Shown here: positions 17,127-26,258 of the stretch, in pieces
How the letters are laid out: the number at the start of each line of letters is the position of its first letter
Numbering within the stretch: the stretch's first letter is position 1
NCBI RefSeq assembly: GCF_014217625.1
Contig: NZ_CP043641.1
Location: 1,922,001-1,986,000, forward strand
Direction: 5' to 3'
Length of the DNA: 64,000 nucleotides
DNA from: Leifsonia shinshuensis
GTDB taxonomy: Bacteria; Actinomycetota; Actinomycetes; Actinomycetales; Microbacteriaceae
Notes under the pieces: generated by a model
The model's database searches: none
Told to the model about the DNA's origin: nothing
What the model saw: the letters and a program-made list of their open reading frames with translations, nothing else
Program-made: the position numbers and the translations under genes

Positions 17127-18044
17127 ATGAACACCCTGTGCATCGACTTCGGCGGCACCGAGATCAAGCTCGGCGTCCTCGACGGCTCCCGCGTGCTCGC
17201 CGCCACCGCCCTGCCCAACTCGGGCGGCAGCGGCGACCTCGACGCCGTTCGGGCGGCGTCGGCGGCGATGGGCGCCGCGTTCGACGCGGTGGCCATCGCC
17301 GTTCCCGGCGTGGCCGACCGCTCGACCGCCTCCCTCGTCGCCGCGCACGGCAAGTACGCCTGGGCGCACGGGCTCGACCTCGACGCCTGGTCCCGCCGCG
17401 CGTTCGGCGTCCCTGCGGCGGTCGAGAACGACGCCCGCGCCGCGCTGCTCGGCGAGGTCGTCCACGGCTGCGCCGCGGGAGCGCAGGACGCGGTCCTGGT
17501 CACCCTCGGCACGGGGATCGGCACCGCCGCCCTCGCCGGCGGCGAGCTGCTGCGCGGCCCGCACGACCACGCGGGCATCCTCGGCGGCCACGTCACCGTG
17601 GACCTCGACGGCCCGGCCTGCACCTGCGGCAACGTGGGCTGCGCCGAGGCGGCCGCCAGCACCTGGGCCCTCCAGCGCGACGCGGCGGCCGACCCGGCAC
17701 TGGCTGACGCGCTGCGCCGCGAGGACGGCTCCGCCCCCGGCCTTCGCGAGCTGATCGAGCGGCGCACAGCGGCGGCCGTCGCACCGGTCTTCGACCGGTA
17801 CGTCCGCGCCTGGAGCGCGGCCGTCGTCGCGATGTGCCACGCCTACGACCCCGAGGTCGTCGTGGTCTCCGGCGGCGCGCTCCGCGCGGCCGACGTGCTG
17901 CTCCCCCGCCTGACCGCCCTCGTGCACGCGCACCTCTGGTCCTCGTCGTTCCGTCCGCCCCTGCTCACCCCACCGGAACCCGAGCACTCGGTGCTGCTCG
18001 GCCTCTCCGCGGCCTCCGGCCGACCCAGAAAGGATCTCCCGTGA
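17127..18044 (+). CDS. ROK-family sugar kinase
   Basis: 305 residues from the ATG at 17127 (GAGAGGAG upstream). It has the ATP-binding N-terminus LCIDFGGTEIKLGVLDG, catalytic END (VENDARAALLGE), TLGTGIGTAALAGGELL, and the ROK zinc motif CTCGNVGCAE. There is no DNA-binding domain, so it is an enzyme, not a repressor. With an isomerase of the ManA fold encoded next (GTGA overlap), phosphorylation of mannose or fructose is the most likely reaction; the exact sugar is inference. Confidence 0.85.
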   Translation: MNTLCIDFGGTEIKLGVLDGSRVLAATALPNSGGSGDLDAVRAASAAMGAAFDAVAIAVPGVADRSTASLVAAHGKYAWAHGLDLDAWSRRAFGVPAAVENDARAALLGEVVHGCAAGAQDAVLVTLGTGIGTAALAGGELLRGPHDHAGILGGHVTVDLDGPACTCGNVGCAEAAASTWALQRDAAADPALADALRREDGSAPGLRELIERRTAAAVAPVFDRYVRAWSAAVVAMCHAYDPEVVVVSGGALRAADVLLPRLTALVHAHLWSSSFRPPLLTPPEPEHSVLLGLSAASGRPRKDLP

Positions 18045-19810
18045 CCTCCCGCTCCAGCTACGACCCGCAGCCGACCATCCCGCTCCCCGAGGGCAGCACC
18101 ATCTGGAACGGCGGCGCGGCCTGGCGGCAGCTCGACGAGTCCGCCCGGCGCGCCGCACAGGGCGCGCCGGTGATCGCGATCGACAGCTACCCCGGCGTGG
18201 ACGTGCCCGCTCTGGTCGCCGAGCTGCGCGAGGCACTGCCGGAGTACACCGTCATCGACATGGAGGACGCCGCCAAGCCGGCAGAGCAGCTCGAGGCGAT
18301 GATCGCGCGGAACCTCACGGACGACCGCGTCTTCGGGGTGATGAGCCACTTCACGCTGGACGAGTTCTACATCGCGGCCGAGCTCGACGCGCTCGGCGCG
18401 GCCATGGCGGCCTCGCACCGGCCGACCGTGCTCGTCGGCTGGGGCGCAGCGCTCGTGCCGATCCCGCACAGCACGCTGGTGCTGGCCGACCTGGCGCGCT
18501 GGGAGATCCAGCGCCGGCAGCGCGCGGGGGCGACCAACTGGCGCACCCCGAACCCCGGCGAGGACAACCTCCGCAAGTACAAGCGCGGCTTCTTCGTGGA
18601 GTGGCGCACGGCCGACCGCCACAAGCGCGACCTGTTCGACCGCGTCGACTTCGTGCTCGACACGAACTCGAGCGTCTCCGAGGCGGGGCTGATCACCGGC
18701 GACGCGTTCCGCGGCGCGCTGCGGCACGCGGTGACCGCGCCGTTCCGGGTCGTCCCGTTCTTCGACCCGGGCGTCTGGGGCGGCCAGTGGATGAAGGACC
18801 GGCTCGACCTGGACCCGTCGGCCGACAACTACGCCTGGTGCTTCGACTGCGTCCCCGAGGAGAACTCGCTCCTGCTGGCGGCGGACGGGCGCGTGGTCGA
18901 GGTCCCGGCGATGGACCTGGTGCTGACCCAGCCGCGCGCGCTGCTCGGCGCCAAGACGTTCGCGCGGTTCGGCGCCGAGTTCCCGATCCGCTTCGACTTC
19001 CTCGACACGATGGAGGGCGGCAACCTGAGCCTTCAAGTGCACCCGCTGACCGACTACATCCTCGACACCTTCGGCATGCACTACACGCAGGACGAGAGCT
19101 ACTACCTGCTCGACGCCGGCGACGACGCCGTGGTGTACCTCGGCCTGAAGGAGGGCGTCGACCGCGACGAGATGCTCGGCGCCCTGGACGCCGCGGCCGA
19201 CCCCGAGACGCCGTTCGAGGCGGAGCGCTTCGTCAACGTGCTCCCCGCCCGCAAGCACGACCACTTCTCGATCCCCGCCGGCACGGTGCACGCCTCCGGT
19301 GCGAACTCGATGGTGCTGGAGATCTCGGCGACGCCGTTCATCTTCACCTTCAAGCTCTGGGACTGGGGCCGCGTCGGCCTCGACGGCATCCCGCGGCCCG
19401 TGCACCTGGAGCACGGCGCGCGCAACATCCAGTGGGACCGCGACACGGCCTGGGTGCAGGACAACCTCCTCGACCAGGTCGAGCCCGTCTCCGACGAGGG
19501 CGGGGTGCGCGAGGAGCGCACCGGCCTGCACGCGCTCGAGTTCCTCGAGGTGCGCAGGCACTGGTTCGAGGAGGAGGCCGCCCACGACACCGAGGGCACC
19601 GTCAACGTGCTCAACCTCGTCGAGGGCGACGCCGTCGACGTGGTCAGCCCGTCCGGCGCCTTCGCGCCCTTCCGGGTCCACTACGCCGAGACGTTCATCG
19701 TCCCGGCGGCCGTCGGCCCCTACATCGTCCGCCGCGCGGCGGGCTCCACCAGCGGGACCTTCGCCACCGTGAAGGCCTCCGTGCGCGGCACCGTCACCAC
19801 CGACAACTGA
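18041..19810 (+). CDS. Class I mannose-6-phosphate isomerase-like protein with N-terminal kinase-like domain
   Basis: 589 residues from a GTG that overlaps the kinase stop (GTGA), with AAAGGAT 6 nt upstream. The C-terminal half (about 300-589) is a cupin isomerase: LSLQVHPLTDY (zinc ligands), ESYYLLDAG and IPAGTVHASG, as in ManA. The N-terminal 250 residues look like a uridine-kinase/phosphoribulokinase-type domain (PVIAIDSYPGVDV, YTVIDMEDAAKP, VDFVLDTN), but the expected GxxGxGK(S/T) is degenerate (IDSYPGVDV), so ATP use is doubtful. It probably interconverts mannose-6-P and fructose-6-P. Confidence 0.78.
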   Translation: MTSRSSYDPQPTIPLPEGSTIWNGGAAWRQLDESARRAAQGAPVIAIDSYPGVDVPALVAELREALPEYTVIDMEDAAKPAEQLEAMIARNLTDDRVFGVMSHFTLDEFYIAAELDALGAAMAASHRPTVLVGWGAALVPIPHSTLVLADLARWEIQRRQRAGATNWRTPNPGEDNLRKYKRGFFVEWRTADRHKRDLFDRVDFVLDTNSSVSEAGLITGDAFRGALRHAVTAPFRVVPFFDPGVWGGQWMKDRLDLDPSADNYAWCFDCVPEENSLLLAADGRVVEVPAMDLVLTQPRALLGAKTFARFGAEFPIRFDFLDTMEGGNLSLQVHPLTDYILDTFGMHYTQDESYYLLDAGDDAVVYLGLKEGVDRDEMLGALDAAADPETPFEAERFVNVLPARKHDHFSIPAGTVHASGANSMVLEISATPFIFTFKLWDWGRVGLDGIPRPVHLEHGARNIQWDRDTAWVQDNLLDQVEPVSDEGGVREERTGLHALEFLEVRRHWFEEEAAHDTEGTVNVLNLVEGDAVDVVSPSGAFAPFRVHYAETFIVPAAVGPYIVRRAAGSTSGTFATVKASVRGTVTTDN

Positions 19811-19875
19811 ATACGCACCAACCCACCCCCTCTCCTTGCAGCGCCCGGATGCGACTGATAGTTTTGTCACCTGGC

Positions 19876-19891
19876 TTGGTAACGATACCAA
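19876..19891 (+). promoter_or_regulatory. LacI operator, copy 3 of 3
   Basis: TTGGTAACGATACCAA (6-4-6 inverted repeat) lies 65 bp before the second sugar-binding lipoprotein gene. It is the most symmetrical of the three copies; copy 2 differs only at the first base. Confidence 0.8.
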
Positions 19892-19956
19892 TGCATCTCG
19901 GGCAGCGAGGGACCACAGTACCCGGCCGATCGCCGGACCCGAACAAGGGAGTTCAC

Positions 19957-21216
19957 ATGTTCAAGAAACGCACTCTGGCGCTTGCGGCGTCGGTCGTCGC
20001 GGCCGGCCTCCTGCTGGCCGGATGCTCGGGCAGCGGCTCGGGCGGCGGCAGCACAGGCACGCTGAAGTTCTACACGGACAAGGCCGCCTGGAAGCCGCAG
20101 TTCCAGTCGCTGAACCCGACGTCGCAGAAGGACGTCAAGATCTCGCTGAGCACGACCGGCTACTCCGACGAGAACCAGTACCAGGCCTTCGTCAAGCAGT
20201 CGTTCCGCACCCAGCAGAGCCCCGGACTGTTCACCTGGGCGACCGGCGACCAGCTCACCCAGCTCGTCGACCAGAAGCTGGTCGCCGACACGTCCTCCAT
20301 CTGGAAGGGCGCGATCGCCGACGGCTCGGTCAGCAAGGACCTCGAGAAGTACTACACGTTCGACGGCAAGCAGTACTGCGTCCCGATGAACATCGCGTAC
20401 TGGGTCATGTACTACAACAAGAAGATCTTCGACAAGTACGGCATCCAGAAGCCCACCACGTGGAAGGAGCTGATGGACGACGCCGCGAAGCTCAAGCAGA
20501 ACGGGGTGACGCCGTTCTACCAGACCAGCACGCTGTTCACCTTCCCGTGGTTCGAGACCCTCGTCGCCGGCACCGACCCCAAGCTCTACAACGGGCTCGC
20601 CGACGGCTCGGTCAAGTACACCGACCCGCGCATCGTCGCGATCATGAACGAGTGGCTGGCCCAGGAGAAGAAGGGCTGGTTCAGCGACCCCGGCAGCAAG
20701 ACCGACCCCGCCCAGATGCTCAAGCAGGGCGACATGGCGATGATCAACTTCGGCACGTTCTTCGGCGCGTCGCTCGACGGCGTCGGCATGAAGGCGGGCT
20801 CGGACTACGACTACTTCATCATCCCGTCCGTCGACCCGAGCCTGAGCAAGACCCCCGTGCCGGTCGAGACGGGCCCGATGTGCGTCGCGCAGAGCTCGAA
20901 GCAGAAGGACCTCGGCCTCGCCTACTCGAAGTGGTGGATGACGCCGGGCGCTCAGACCGCGTGGAGCAACGCGCGCGGCGACGTTCCGTTCAACCCCAAG
21001 GCGCAGGTCAAGGACGCGGGGCTCAAGAAGCTCGGCCAGGACGTCTCCGGCGGGAACTACCAGCTCGTCACGCGCTACTTCGAGGCGGCCCCGACGCCGA
21101 TCCTCAACGTCGCGCTCGAGGAGTTCGGCGCCTTCTCGGCCAACCCGGGAGACCCGAAGCCGTTCCTGCAGAAGATCCAGGACGCCGCTGACAAGTACTG
21201 GGCGAGCAAGAAGTAG
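19957..21216 (+). CDS. Sugar-binding lipoprotein of the second ABC importer
   Basis: 419 residues. The signal peptide ends in a lipobox (LLLAGC) followed by a Gly/Ser linker. The mature part is a family 1 solute-binding protein (TLKFYTDKAAWKPQFQSLN, YYNKKIFDKYGIQKPTTWKELMDDAAKL, GDMAMINFGTFFG). The ATG at 19957 is chosen from the signal peptide although the frame is open far upstream. Operator copy 3 precedes it, so it is induced with the kinase and isomerase. Ligand probably a mannose-containing or related oligosaccharide. Confidence 0.88.
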   Translation: MFKKRTLALAASVVAAGLLLAGCSGSGSGGGSTGTLKFYTDKAAWKPQFQSLNPTSQKDVKISLSTTGYSDENQYQAFVKQSFRTQQSPGLFTWATGDQLTQLVDQKLVADTSSIWKGAIADGSVSKDLEKYYTFDGKQYCVPMNIAYWVMYYNKKIFDKYGIQKPTTWKELMDDAAKLKQNGVTPFYQTSTLFTFPWFETLVAGTDPKLYNGLADGSVKYTDPRIVAIMNEWLAQEKKGWFSDPGSKTDPAQMLKQGDMAMINFGTFFGASLDGVGMKAGSDYDYFIIPSVDPSLSKTPVPVETGPMCVAQSSKQKDLGLAYSKWWMTPGAQTAWSNARGDVPFNPKAQVKDAGLKKLGQDVSGGNYQLVTRYFEAAPTPILNVALEEFGAFSANPGDPKPFLQKIQDAADKYWASKK

Positions 21217-22091
21217 TGAGCGACGCCCGACCGCAGTACCGCTGGGCCGCCCGGGGCTTCATCGCCCCGGGCGTGCTCCTGGTGTCCGTCCTGCTCTACC
21301 TGCCCCTGCTCTGGACCGTCTTCCTGAGCTTCACCGACTACAACGGCCTGGGCGACCCCACCTGGGCCGGCCTCTCGAACTACCAGACGATGTTCGAGGA
21401 CCCCGACTTCCTCAACTCGGTCTTCAACACGCTGCTGTGGGTCGTCGGAACCCTGATCGTCCCGGTCGGCCTCGGTCTCGGCCTCGCACTGCTGACCTTC
21501 AACCTGCGCGGCGGCGTCTGGCTGCGCCTCCCGTTCCTGATCCCCTACGCGATCTCCGGGATCGGCGTCGGCCTGATCTGGTCGTTCGTGCTGCAGAGCA
21601 ACGGCGCCCTGGACCAGGCGCTGCACTTCTTCGGTGTTGCGCACACCCCGCGCTGGCTGCTGGACGCGCCGCTCAACACCATCGTGATGATCGTCGCGGC
21701 CGCCTGGCAGGGCGTCGGCGTCAACGCGCTGCTGTTCACGATCGGGCTGCAGTCCATCCCGAAGGAACCGCTGGAGGCCGCACGGCTCGACGGTGCGCGC
21801 GGCTTCCGGCTGTTCGGCAGCATCCTCTGGCCGATGCTGCGGCCCCTCACGACGGTGGTCATCGGCCTCTCGATCGTGGCCAGCCTCAAGACGTTCGACA
21901 TCGTCCTCGGCATGACCAAGGGCGGCCCCGGCCGGGTGTCCGAGACGCTCGCCCTGACCATGTACAACGACACGTTCGTGAACAGCCAGTACGGGCTCGG
22001 CTCGGCGATCGCGGTCTTCCTGACCGTCGTCACCCTGCTGGCGTCCATCCTGTACCTGCGTCAGCAGCTCTCGAAGAAGAACGAGCTCTAG
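21216..22091 (+). CDS. ABC sugar importer permease 1 of the second system
   Basis: 291 residues, about six membrane helices, EAA loop PLEAARLDGARGFRLFGSILWPML. The GTG start shares its G with the stop codon of the binding-protein gene, which couples translation tightly. It forms the channel with the product of 22100-22924; again no ATPase gene accompanies it. Confidence 0.88.
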   Translation: MSDARPQYRWAARGFIAPGVLLVSVLLYLPLLWTVFLSFTDYNGLGDPTWAGLSNYQTMFEDPDFLNSVFNTLLWVVGTLIVPVGLGLGLALLTFNLRGGVWLRLPFLIPYAISGIGVGLIWSFVLQSNGALDQALHFFGVAHTPRWLLDAPLNTIVMIVAAAWQGVGVNALLFTIGLQSIPKEPLEAARLDGARGFRLFGSILWPMLRPLTTVVIGLSIVASLKTFDIVLGMTKGGPGRVSETLALTMYNDTFVNSQYGLGSAIAVFLTVVTLLASILYLRQQLSKKNEL

Positions 22092-22099
22092 GAGAACCC

Positions 22100-22924
22100 A
22101 TGGCGTCCACAGCGTCCCGCATCACCCGCACGACCGTGCTCGTGCTGTTCGGCCTCATCTGGCTGCTGCCGGTCTACCTGCTCGTCATCAACGCGAGCAA
22201 GTCGCCGCAGAACTACGACTCCAACCAGTCCTGGATCCCGAACGGGGCCGACCTGTTGTCGAACATGGCGCAGGCCTGGCAGCTCAGCAACCTCGGCGAC
22301 AGCATCGCCAGCACCGTGCTCTACGCGGTCGTCTCGCCGCTGATCGCGGTGGTCGTCGGAGCGGCGGCCGGCTTCGCGATCGTCGCGCTGGGCCTCAAGC
22401 GCGGCTTCCTCGCATTCGTGTTCATCTTCGGCGGCACCGTCTTCCCGCTGCAGATGATCCTGCTCCCGCTGTTCGACGGGTACTCGCGGGTCGGGCTGTT
22501 CGACACGCAGATCGGCATGATCATCGTCTACACGGCGATCTCCATCCCGTTCAGCGCGTTCGTGATGCGCAACTTCTTCACCGGGATCGCGCACAACGTG
22601 TTCGAGGCCGCGGTGATGGACGGCGCGTCCACCTGGCGGATCTTCACCCGGATCTACCTGCCGATGGCCTCCAGCGCCTTGGTCGCGGTCTTCATCCTGC
22701 AGGCGACCTTCATCTGGAACGACCTGCTGCTCGGCCTCACGCTCGCGCAGTCGGACAACGTCCGGCCGATCGTCACGACGCTGAGCGGGATGCAGAGCAC
22801 CTACGGCGGAGCCCAGCTCTCGACGGTCCTGGCCGCCGGCATCCTCGTCTCGCTCCCGACCGTCGTGCTCTTCCTGTTCACGCAGAAGTTCTTCTCCCGC
22901 GGCCTCGCGCTCGGCCAGTACTGA
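22100..22924 (+). CDS. ABC sugar importer permease 2 of the second system
   Basis: 274 residues, about six membrane helices, EAA loop FEAAVMDGASTWRIFTRIYLPM. The ATG at 22100 follows TAGGAGAACCC, in which the AGGAG overlaps the previous gene's end. Upstream in-frame codons belong to another reading frame of permease 1. Confidence 0.88.
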   Translation: MASTASRITRTTVLVLFGLIWLLPVYLLVINASKSPQNYDSNQSWIPNGADLLSNMAQAWQLSNLGDSIASTVLYAVVSPLIAVVVGAAAGFAIVALGLKRGFLAFVFIFGGTVFPLQMILLPLFDGYSRVGLFDTQIGMIIVYTAISIPFSAFVMRNFFTGIAHNVFEAAVMDGASTWRIFTRIYLPMASSALVAVFILQATFIWNDLLLGLTLAQSDNVRPIVTTLSGMQSTYGGAQLSTVLAAGILVSLPTVVLFLFTQKFFSRGLALGQY

Positions 22925-22965
22925 CCGCCCGCCCGACCCGCCGTCCACCCCGACCTGGAGCGCCG

Positions 22966-25077
22966 ATGCCCCGCACGATCCCCACTGTCGACGACCTCGC
23001 CGCCGACCCGATCACCCACCACTACGACGACCTGGTCGCGCCTTCCGGCCTGACCAACACGATCGGCACGGTGACGGTCGGCCACGACCTCGTCGGTCTG
23101 TCCTCGGTCACCTTCCCTCCCGTGTCGCAGGGCCTGGCGAAGACCGCCGCCCTCTTCGTCGACGGCCGCGTGTTCGAGTCCTACGGCGTCCCGGTCACGC
23201 ACTCCTGGCGGCCGGACCGGGTCGTCCGGGAGGCCGGCCTCGACGGCCTCGACCTGCGCACCACCACGGTCTGCGTGCCCGGCGAGCCGGTCGTCGCGGT
23301 CGACATCGAGGTGCGCAACACCTCCGCGGAGGCGCGCAGCGTGCGGCTCGGCCTCGCCCTGGCGGCGCGCGTCACGCGCTCCGGTGCGGCGTGGGGCGAC
23401 GCGGAGTCCCCGAACCTGCACAACACGGTGAGCGTCGCGGACCCCGCAGGCCGGCTGGAGTTCACCGACACCGAGGGCACCGCCACCAGCGTCCAGGGGC
23501 TCGACCTGGCCGGGACCGCCCGGGTCAGCGCGGTGCCGCCGTCGCCCGTCGACGGGTTCGAGGTCGGGATCGGCGGAGCCGGACGCGGCGGCGAGGTGGA
23601 GGCCGTGCTCGACCTGGCCCCCGGCGCGACAGGCCGGGTCGGCTACCTCCAGGCCGTGGCGGTGGACAGCGCGGAGGCGCACGCGGCCTTCGACCGGGTG
23701 GCCGCGGACGTCCCGGGCGCGGTCGTAGCGGCAGAGGAGTTCTGGAACGGCCAGCTCCGGGCGGCCTTCACGCCGGGCAACGCCGTGTTCTCCGGCCACC
23801 TCCCGGTGCTGGAGACCGGCTCCGACGAGCTGCGCCGGCTGTACTGGTGGGGCGCACTCGGAGTGATCTGGTTCCGCCGCGAATACCCGGGCAGCGTGCT
23901 GGGCCGCAGCTACGACACCCTGATGCCGAACTACTGGGCCACGACGACGTTCATCTGGGACTACTCGCTGAGCTCCGTCGTCCACGCCCTCCTCGACCCC
24001 GCGGAGATGCGCGCGCAGCTGCTGCACTGGATCGAGAGCGACATCCACACCCACTTCGGCACCTCGGCCCTGACCGGCGGCCCGGTCGGGCGCTGGTACT
24101 CGGTCAACGACTACGCCATGACGCGGATGGTCGCAGACTACGTGCGGTTCAGCGGCGACACCGGCTTCCTGGGCGTCGCCGTCGCCGGGCGCACCGTGCT
24201 CGACCACGTGGTCGAGTGGGCGCAGGCCTGGCAGGGCCTCCGGGTCGCGGGCGAGCTGGCCGACTACGGCGAGATCGACAACCTCCTCGAGTGCGTCAGC
24301 TCGTACACCCACGAGGTCGCGAGCCTCAACGCCGCGAACGTCTGGAATCTCCGCACCGCGGCCGGGCTCGTGGAGCTGACGGGCGACGCGGAGCGTGCGG
24401 CGGGGCTGCGCGCGGCCGCGGACGCCCTCCTCCCCCACGTCCGTGCGCTGTACCTGGACGGCACGGGACACTTCGCCGCCGGCCAGCCCGACGGCGGCCG
24501 CATCCCGGTGAAGCACTGCTACGACTTCAACATCGTCGGGACCACGATCGCGGGCGACCTCGACCCGCGGGTGCGCGACGAGATGGTCGCCTTCTTCCGC
24601 CACGACCTGCAGACCGAGAACTGGATGCGCGCACTGTCGCCGTGGGACCCGGACGCGAGCTTCAGCGTCCGTCCCGACCACCAGTGGAACGGCGCCTACC
24701 CGGCGTGGCCGGCCGACGCTGCACGCGCGCTCATCGCCCTCGGAGCGGCCGACGTCGCGCTGCCCTGGCTCGCCGGGCTCGCCCGCACGGCCAATCAGGG
24801 CCCTCCCGGTCAGGCGCACTTCGTGGAGGAGGCCCTTCCCGGCATCCACGGCGGAGCCAGGAAGGCGCCGCCGCAGCTCCCCTACATCAACGACTGGGCC
24901 TGCTCGTCGGCCGGAGCCTGGGTCGCTCTCGTGATCGAGGGCGTGTTCGGCGCGCAGGCCGGCGTCGACGGCGCGCTGCGGGTCGACGGCTGCGTGGACC
25001 GCCTCGACCGCGGGGCCGTCCTGTCCGGCCTCCGCGTCGCGGGCGTCGAGCACTCGGTGGCGGCGGCCGCGCGGTGA
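22966..25077 (+). CDS. Six-hairpin glycosidase-like protein (family not identified)
   Basis: 703 residues, no signal peptide. The first 270 residues are beta-rich. The rest has (alpha/alpha)6-barrel features: aromatic and acidic motifs GRSYDTLMPNYWATTTFIWDYS, GEIDNLLECVSSYTHEVASLNAANVWN, HCYDFNIVGTTI and PDHQWNGAYPAWPADAARAL. This is the pattern of inverting or mannosidase/trehalase-like intracellular glycosidases that cleave imported oligosaccharides. Asp in FIWDYS and Glu in GEIDN are candidate catalytic residues. It lies in the LacI-controlled importer operon and overlaps the esterase gene (GTGA). I could not assign a numbered GH family. Confidence 0.62.
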   Translation: MPRTIPTVDDLAADPITHHYDDLVAPSGLTNTIGTVTVGHDLVGLSSVTFPPVSQGLAKTAALFVDGRVFESYGVPVTHSWRPDRVVREAGLDGLDLRTTTVCVPGEPVVAVDIEVRNTSAEARSVRLGLALAARVTRSGAAWGDAESPNLHNTVSVADPAGRLEFTDTEGTATSVQGLDLAGTARVSAVPPSPVDGFEVGIGGAGRGGEVEAVLDLAPGATGRVGYLQAVAVDSAEAHAAFDRVAADVPGAVVAAEEFWNGQLRAAFTPGNAVFSGHLPVLETGSDELRRLYWWGALGVIWFRREYPGSVLGRSYDTLMPNYWATTTFIWDYSLSSVVHALLDPAEMRAQLLHWIESDIHTHFGTSALTGGPVGRWYSVNDYAMTRMVADYVRFSGDTGFLGVAVAGRTVLDHVVEWAQAWQGLRVAGELADYGEIDNLLECVSSYTHEVASLNAANVWNLRTAAGLVELTGDAERAAGLRAAADALLPHVRALYLDGTGHFAAGQPDGGRIPVKHCYDFNIVGTTIAGDLDPRVRDEMVAFFRHDLQTENWMRALSPWDPDASFSVRPDHQWNGAYPAWPADAARALIALGAADVALPWLAGLARTANQGPPGQAHFVEEALPGIHGGARKAPPQLPYINDWACSSAGAWVALVIEGVFGAQAGVDGALRVDGCVDRLDRGAVLSGLRVAGVEHSVAAAAR

Positions 25078-26258
25078 TCGACGTCGGGCTCGACCCCGCC
25101 CAGGGCTCACCGGTGGCGATCCGCGGCGCCGTGCACCTGGAGCACGGCGAGCGCGGCATCCTCCCCCGGCGCGTCCGGCCGGACCAGTGGTCGCGCATCC
25201 CGGACGACTTCATGCTCGCGTCGGTGTCGGAGTGCGCCGGCGTGCGGCTGGCGTTCCGCACCGCGGGCACCGCGATCGAGCTGGACGTCGTCGGCACCAA
25301 GATGGTGCCGGATGAGAAGGCGCCGCTGCCGGTGAGCCTGTACGAGCTCGTGGTGGACGGCCGGCTGGAGCGCACCGCGGAGTCGGCCGGCGGCGCCCGG
25401 TTCGTGTTCACGTTCGAGCGCCCGGACGCCTACCGGGTCGCGGGCGAGCCGGAGACCCTGCGGTTCGACGGCCTCCCGCCCGGCGAGAAGGAAGTCGAGC
25501 TGTGGCTGCCGTACTCCGACGAGGTGGAGCTGGTCGGGCTGCGCGCCGACGCGCCGGTCCTGCCGCCCTCCGTGCCCGCGGGCCGGCGCTGGCTGCACCA
25601 CGGCAGCTCCATCAGCCACGGCTTCATCGCCACCCGGACGAGCCGTACCTGGCCGGTGGCCGCCGCCCGGTCCGCCGGCGTCGAGCTGACGAGCGCTGCC
25701 TTCTCCGGCAACGCCGTCCTCGACCAGCTCACCGCGCGCACCATGCGCGACACCCCGGCCGACCTGATCAGCGTGAAGCTCGGCATCAACGTCGTCAACG
25801 GCGACCTCATGCGGGCGCGGATCTTCCGCTCCGCCGTCCACGGCTTCCTCGACACCATCCGGGACGGCCACCCGGACACACCGCTCCTCGTGGTCTCGCC
25901 GATCTTCTGCGAGCCGGTCGAACAGCTGCCGGGGCCGACGGCGCAGGACCCGTTCCGCACCGACCTGTGGACCATCTCGCTCGGGCACGCGGGCGAGCTC
26001 GCGGAGGGCAAGCTCAGCCTGAGCGTCATCCGCGACGAGCTGGAGCGGATCGTCCGGCAGCGGTCAGCGGAGGACCCCGCGCTGTTCTACCTGCACGGCC
26101 ACCGGCTCTATGGGCCGTCCGACGCCGAGCGGATGCCGCTGCCGGACAACCTCCACCCGGGTGACGATGTGCAGGAGCTCATGGCCGGGCGGTTCGCACG
26201 GATCGTCTTCGGGCCGGGTGGCCCGTTCGCGCTCAGGCCCGGCGCGGCTCCGGCCTGA
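25074..26258 (+). CDS. SGNH/GDSL-type carbohydrate esterase with N-terminal beta domain
   Basis: 394 residues from a GTG overlapping the glycosidase stop. The N-terminal 170 residues are jelly-roll-like. The SGNH domain shows block I HHGSSISHG (nucleophile Ser), block II FSGNAVLDQ, block III KLGINVVNG and block V DNLHPGDD (catalytic Asp/His). There is no signal peptide, so it should act in the cytoplasm, probably removing acetyl groups from imported sugars before or after the adjacent glycosidase. The last 26 bp overlap the convergent hydrolase gene. Confidence 0.75.
   Translation: MIDVGLDPAQGSPVAIRGAVHLEHGERGILPRRVRPDQWSRIPDDFMLASVSECAGVRLAFRTAGTAIELDVVGTKMVPDEKAPLPVSLYELVVDGRLERTAESAGGARFVFTFERPDAYRVAGEPETLRFDGLPPGEKEVELWLPYSDEVELVGLRADAPVLPPSVPAGRRWLHHGSSISHGFIATRTSRTWPVAAARSAGVELTSAAFSGNAVLDQLTARTMRDTPADLISVKLGINVVNGDLMRARIFRSAVHGFLDTIRDGHPDTPLLVVSPIFCEPVEQLPGPTAQDPFRTDLWTISLGHAGELAEGKLSLSVIRDELERIVRQRSAEDPALFYLHGHRLYGPSDAERMPLPDNLHPGDDVQELMAGRFARIVFGPGGPFALRPGAAPA

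Noticed and set aside
15516..18236. 906-codon minus-strand frame across the LacI and ROK kinase genes
   Set aside because: Antisense shadow; the protein is low-complexity Arg/Ala/Gly and has no family motif.
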